Assembly: GCA_001512665.1 (NCBI GenBank)
Contig: LFSF01000042.1
Location: 1 to 35,743, forward strand
DNA length: 35,743 bases
Reading direction: 5' to 3'
Source of the DNA: Clostridiales bacterium DTU073
GTDB lineage: Bacteria; Bacillota; Peptococcia; DRI-13; DTU073
Part shown: in pieces, positions 35,696-35,743 of the stretch
How positions within the stretch are numbered: position 1 is the first letter of the stretch
How the letters are laid out: every line of letters begins with the position of its first letter
Translations under genes and position numbers: made by a program
Notes under the pieces: generated by a model
Databases searched by the model: none
What the model saw: only the letters and a program-made list of their open reading frames with translations
What the model was told of the DNA's origin: nothing

Positions 35696-35743
35696 TTAAT
35701 TGCCTTACATTTTTTTACAAAACCCCTGTATTAGTTTTAAGCA

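Overview
The window looks like chromosome from an anaerobic, endospore-forming, low-GC Firmicute, most likely a Clostridia/Peptococcaceae-like organism. The evidence is a full-length pyruvate:ferredoxin oxidoreductase, a minimal two-gene Fe-S assembly pair, FeoAB ferrous iron uptake, a B12-dependent methionine synthase lacking its own reactivation domain, a T-box leader, a SpoIVFA-like protein and two small genes with sigma-K-like promoters. Species-level placement is inference. I see no insertion sequence, prophage, CRISPR array or integration scar. Most of the window is core metabolism.

Layout. 1-2436 (+): the 3' part of an FtsX-type ABC permease and its HlyD-like adaptor, cut by the window edge. 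2531-5251 (-): ilvE then ilvD. 5419-7788 (-): feoA then feoB, read away from a regulatory region (7789-8097) shared with two divergent small genes. 8098-8707 (+): a 42-residue protein and a 117-residue Cys-Pro-rich protein that share a hydrophobic tail. 8781-11561 (-): an iron-type alcohol dehydrogenase and an acyl-CoA-synthetase-like enzyme. 11800-18366 (-): an Ask_Ect-like aspartate kinase, RNase G/E, the TIGR03936 and TIGR03960 genes, and a degenerate SpoIVFA-like LytM protein. 18470-23002 (+): metH, its separate activation protein, and glnA. 23014-24126 (-): a double P-loop ATPase of unknown role. 24294-25874 (+): ATP-type PEP carboxykinase. 25981-26065 (+): tRNA-Leu(GAG). 26150-29127 (+): a methionine T-box leader and metNIQ. 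29445-32966 (+): pyruvate:ferredoxin oxidoreductase. 33099-34761 (-): a SufC/SufB-like pair. 34854-35573 (-): a ZIP metal transporter.

How the genes may work together. Three themes recur. Methionine and one-carbon metabolism: metH, the activation protein and T-box-controlled metNIQ. Iron and Fe-S metabolism: FeoAB supplies Fe2+, SufC/SufB builds clusters, and the [4Fe-4S] dehydratase and PFOR use them; the ZIP carrier adds divalent metal uptake. Central carbon: PFOR, PckA and the alcohol dehydrogenase. Several gene starts are set here by ribosome-binding-site position and are shorter than the longest open frame. The most unusual items are the pair of small Cys/hydrophobic proteins with matching sigma-K-like promoters beside feoAB, the SpoIVFA-like protein with no SpoIVFB beside it, the orphan Ask_Ect-type kinase, and two strong palindromic operator candidates.
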